Positions 6,595 to 8,246 of a DNA stretch of 8,246 nucleotides are shown piece after piece. Numbering within the stretch: the first letter of the stretch is position 1; the number at the start of each line of letters is the position of its first letter. The notes under the pieces were generated by a model, which saw nothing but the letters and a program-made list of their open reading frames with translations, was not told the origin of the DNA and made no database searches. A program made the translations under genes and the position numbers. This DNA is from an uncultured Methanobrevibacter sp. (GTDB lineage Archaea; Methanobacteriota; Methanobacteria; Methanobacteriales; Methanobacteriaceae): positions 1 to 8,246 of the forward strand of contig CADBMS010000094.1 of assembly GCA_902795935.1 (NCBI GenBank). The letters are read 5' to 3'.

Positions 6595-8049
6595 TTAAAA
6601 TGTATAATGAATATTATGTAACTTATACAAACAAACAGAACTACTCGAAGGGAATGCATAAATCATATAATCAAGCTCTTCAAGTGTTATTTTTTTATTA
6701 ATAATAAATGCAAACATATTAGCAACATTTTCTGCATCTGCAGCATATATTTCAGCACCAACAATATTCAACTCAGAATCAACAATAACTTTAACCTCAG
6801 CAGTAGTATCATTTTTAAGTTCAAGAGAATATGAATTACCATATTTTATCCTATGAACCTCATATTCATCACTTTTTTCAGCAACATATGCTGGAACACC
6901 AACAGTTGCTATTCTCGGTATAGTATATGCAACTGCAGGAATAACAGGATAAGTTATCTCATCTGCTTCACCCAATAATTCCTTTGCAAGATATTTAGAG
7001 TGATGAATTGCAACAGTTACAAGTTTTGCAACACCAGTATCTGCAACATCACCAGTTGCATAAATATTCGGAACATCAGTTTGTAAATGTCCATTCACTT
7101 TAATTCCACTTTTAGTATAGCTTAAACCAACGTTTTCAAGACCAACACCATCTAGATTAGCTTCACGACCCATAGCAGCAATAACATAATCTCCAGTTAA
7201 ACTAAGCCCACTTTCAAAATTAACAGTGAAAGCATTATCATGAGCTATATTATCAATTTTAGCGTTAGGATCTCTTAATTTATCATCTGAATTTAATCCA
7301 TTTTCAACATTAAGAACTTTAGCATTAGGATTATCAATCATTACGTTTTCATCTTTAATAATTTCAGTTACTGTTTCATTAAAATGGAATCGGATATTCT
7401 TTTCTTTAAGAATTTCAATAACTTTTTGAACATAAGGTTGATGGAAATATTTTAAAGCCATATTGCCCCTAATAACAATATCTGCTTCTAAACCTGCCTC
7501 TGCAAGTATTGATGCAAATTCCATACCTACAAAGCCTGCACCTAAAATAATTGTATGTTTTGGAAGTTTGGATATATCTAAAAAATCAGTACTATCATGT
7601 AAATACTCTTTTCCTTTAATATCAGGAATATATGGTTTTAAACCAGTAGATATTACAATTTTATATGTTGTGAATTGTTTATCATTTACTTGAACAGTAT
7701 GTTCATCAATAATAATTCCTTTTCCATGAGCAACATCAAGATCATATTCTTTAAATTTACCCTCTAAAAAAGCAGACATATTTGCAATACGTTTTTGTTT
7801 AAATTTCATTAAATCTGACCAATTTACTTCAAAATTACCAGATTTTCCAACACCTTCAAAATTATCAGTTAAAGCTTTAATTTCATATGGCGCATCAAGT
7901 AATGCCTTTGAATTACAACCTCTATTTGCACACGTTCCACCATATAAACCTTCTTCAATTATTAATATTTTGAGACCAGCTTTTCTTAAAAATCGAGCCC
8001 CTTGCCATGATGCATTTCCACTTCCAATATAAATAACATCATAATCCAT
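6595..8049 (-). CDS. FAD-dependent pyridine nucleotide-disulfide oxidoreductase, class I-like
   Basis: The flavoprotein belongs to the glutathione reductase/dihydrolipoamide dehydrogenase/mercuric reductase superfamily. Visible parts are the N-terminal FAD fold (YIGSGNASWQGA, 7-18); the redox disulfide C40/C45 in GGTCANRGCNSK; ISTGLKPYIP (133-142); a second nucleotide fold ILGAGFVGMEFA (168-179); AAMGREANLDG (291-301); the flavin motif YATGDVAD (330-337); and a C-terminal dimerisation domain from about 368. R194 in IVIRGNMALKYF is placed like the NADPH-selecting Arg of glutathione reductase, so NADPH is plausible. Two oddities stand out. The usual HPTxxE near the C-terminus is FPSSSS (466-471), so the His/Glu dyad is missing. 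Residues 235-275 hold an extra, internally repetitive segment that takes the chain to 484 residues, against roughly 440-470 in the family. The substrate cannot be named. ATG 8049 has AAGAGGT (8058-8064) eight bases upstream. The gene seems to be single, with a promoter of its own. Confidence 0.93.
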   Translation of the reverse strand: MDYDVIYIGSGNASWQGARFLRKAGLKILIIEEGLYGGTCANRGCNSKALLDAPYEIKALTDNFEGVGKSGNFEVNWSDLMKFKQKRIANMSAFLEGKFKEYDLDVAHGKGIIIDEHTVQVNDKQFTTYKIVISTGLKPYIPDIKGKEYLHDSTDFLDISKLPKHTIILGAGFVGMEFASILAEAGLEADIVIRGNMALKYFHQPYVQKVIEILKEKNIRFHFNETVTEIIKDENVMIDNPNAKVLNVENGLNSDDKLRDPNAKIDNIAHDNAFTVNFESGLSLTGDYVIAAMGREANLDGVGLENVGLSYTKSGIKVNGHLQTDVPNIYATGDVADTGVAKLVTVAIHHSKYLAKELLGEADEITYPVIPAVAYTIPRIATVGVPAYVAEKSDEYEVHRIKYGNSYSLELKNDTTAEVKVIVDSELNIVGAEIYAADAENVANMFAFIINKKITLEELDYMIYAFPSSSSVCLYKLHNIHYTF

Positions 8050-8057
8050 AATTATAA

Positions 8058-8064
8058 ACCTCTT
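8058..8064 (-). promoter_or_regulatory. Ribosome binding site of the flavoprotein gene
   Basis: The minus strand reads AAGAGGT with an eight-base spacer to the ATG at 8049. It supports this start, which also begins directly at the FAD-binding strand as expected. Confidence 0.6.
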
Positions 8065-8082
8065 AATTAAAAATTTTAGTTT

Positions 8083-8095
8083 AATATATATATTA
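8083..8095 (-). promoter_or_regulatory. Candidate TATA box of the flavoprotein gene
   Basis: The minus strand reads AATATATATATTA, preceded by a T run (TTTTTT). It sits about 34 bases before the ATG, so a start near 8064 would give a very short leader beginning at the ribosome site. The T run just before it may also serve to end the transcript of the upstream gene. Confidence 0.45.
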
Positions 8096-8130
8096 AAAAA
8101 TAGTATTAAAATTTTAGTGTGCTTGATTTT

Positions 8131-8246
8131 TTAGTTTTCGGAGAGCTTTTGTAGTGCTGTTTTTGAGTTGTGGCCGATTGCTGTGATTAGCCCTGCTAAA
8201 AATACATTTAGTATTGTGTGTTTTAGGGCTGATTTCTTTGTATATC
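8131..8246 (-). CDS. C-terminal fragment of an unidentified gene (5' end outside window)
   Basis: The frame is open from the window edge to a TAA at 8131-8133 and encodes the last 37 residues, ending in TALQKLSEN. I do not recognise the family. The visible part has a basic start (TKKSALKH), a hydrophobic stretch (TILNVFLAGLITAIG) that could be a membrane segment or a buried helix, and a polar tail (HNSKTALQKLSEN). The codons look genuinely used: third positions are mostly A or C, with few chance-like features. The stretch is about 38% GC, higher than the surrounding DNA. A hydrophobic helix followed by a short basic tail is also seen at the end of some transposases, but nothing here proves that. 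The flavoprotein gene begins 81 bases further on. Confidence 0.55.
   Translation of the reverse strand, partial: YTKKSALKHTILNVFLAGLITAIGHNSKTALQKLSEN

Noticed and set aside
7463..7693. Plus-strand open frame of 76 codons inside the flavoprotein gene
   Set aside because: It is antisense to conserved motifs of the flavoprotein (NAD(P)-binding fold) and has no recognisable product of its own.

Overview
The window looks like chromosome of an AT-rich methanogenic archaeon of the Methanobacteriales, most likely Methanosphaera (gut-type) or a close relative such as Methanobrevibacter. The reasons are the very low GC, the archaeal TATA-type promoters with GGAGG-like ribosome binding sites, a short archaeal-type thymidylate synthase, an exonuclease III that resembles the Methanothermobacter Mth212 type, and a large secreted Asn/Thr-rich beta-helix 'adhesin-like protein', a hallmark of host-associated Methanobacteriales. 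The genus is inferred from gene style and composition, not from a search.

All recognisable genes lie on the minus strand, so transcription runs from right to left. In that order they are: (1) 8246-8131, the last 37 codons of an unidentified gene cut by the window edge, with more GC-rich codons than the rest; (2) 8049-6595, a class I FAD/NAD(P) pyridine nucleotide-disulfide oxidoreductase with a redox CxxxxC but without the usual C-terminal His-Pro...Glu element; (3) 6488-5343, an aldo/keto reductase fused to a two-cluster [4Fe-4S] ferredoxin domain; (4) 5320-4547, an exonuclease III/AP endonuclease with a GTG start, only 22 bases behind the reductase and probably co-transcribed with it; (5) 4290-3592, archaeal thymidylate synthase with its own promoter and a hairpin/T-rich terminator; (6) 3117 to the left edge, the first 1039 residues of a secreted beta-helix adhesin-like protein that continues outside the window.

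The central genes suggest two themes. Thymidylate synthase and an Mth212-like nuclease both bear on keeping uracil out of DNA, one by consuming dUMP and the other by repairing uracil or abasic sites. The two oxidoreductases form a possible redox pair, but their substrates cannot be read from sequence. The 474-base gap before the adhesin gene holds its leader, two candidate TATA boxes, a short palindrome and the thymidylate synthase terminator. I saw no CRISPR array, rRNA, tRNA or complete insertion sequence. No wholly new system is evident. The points most worth a second look are the variant active site and internal repeat of the disulfide-oxidoreductase-like flavoprotein, the modular build of the adhesin, and the ThyA/Xth pairing.
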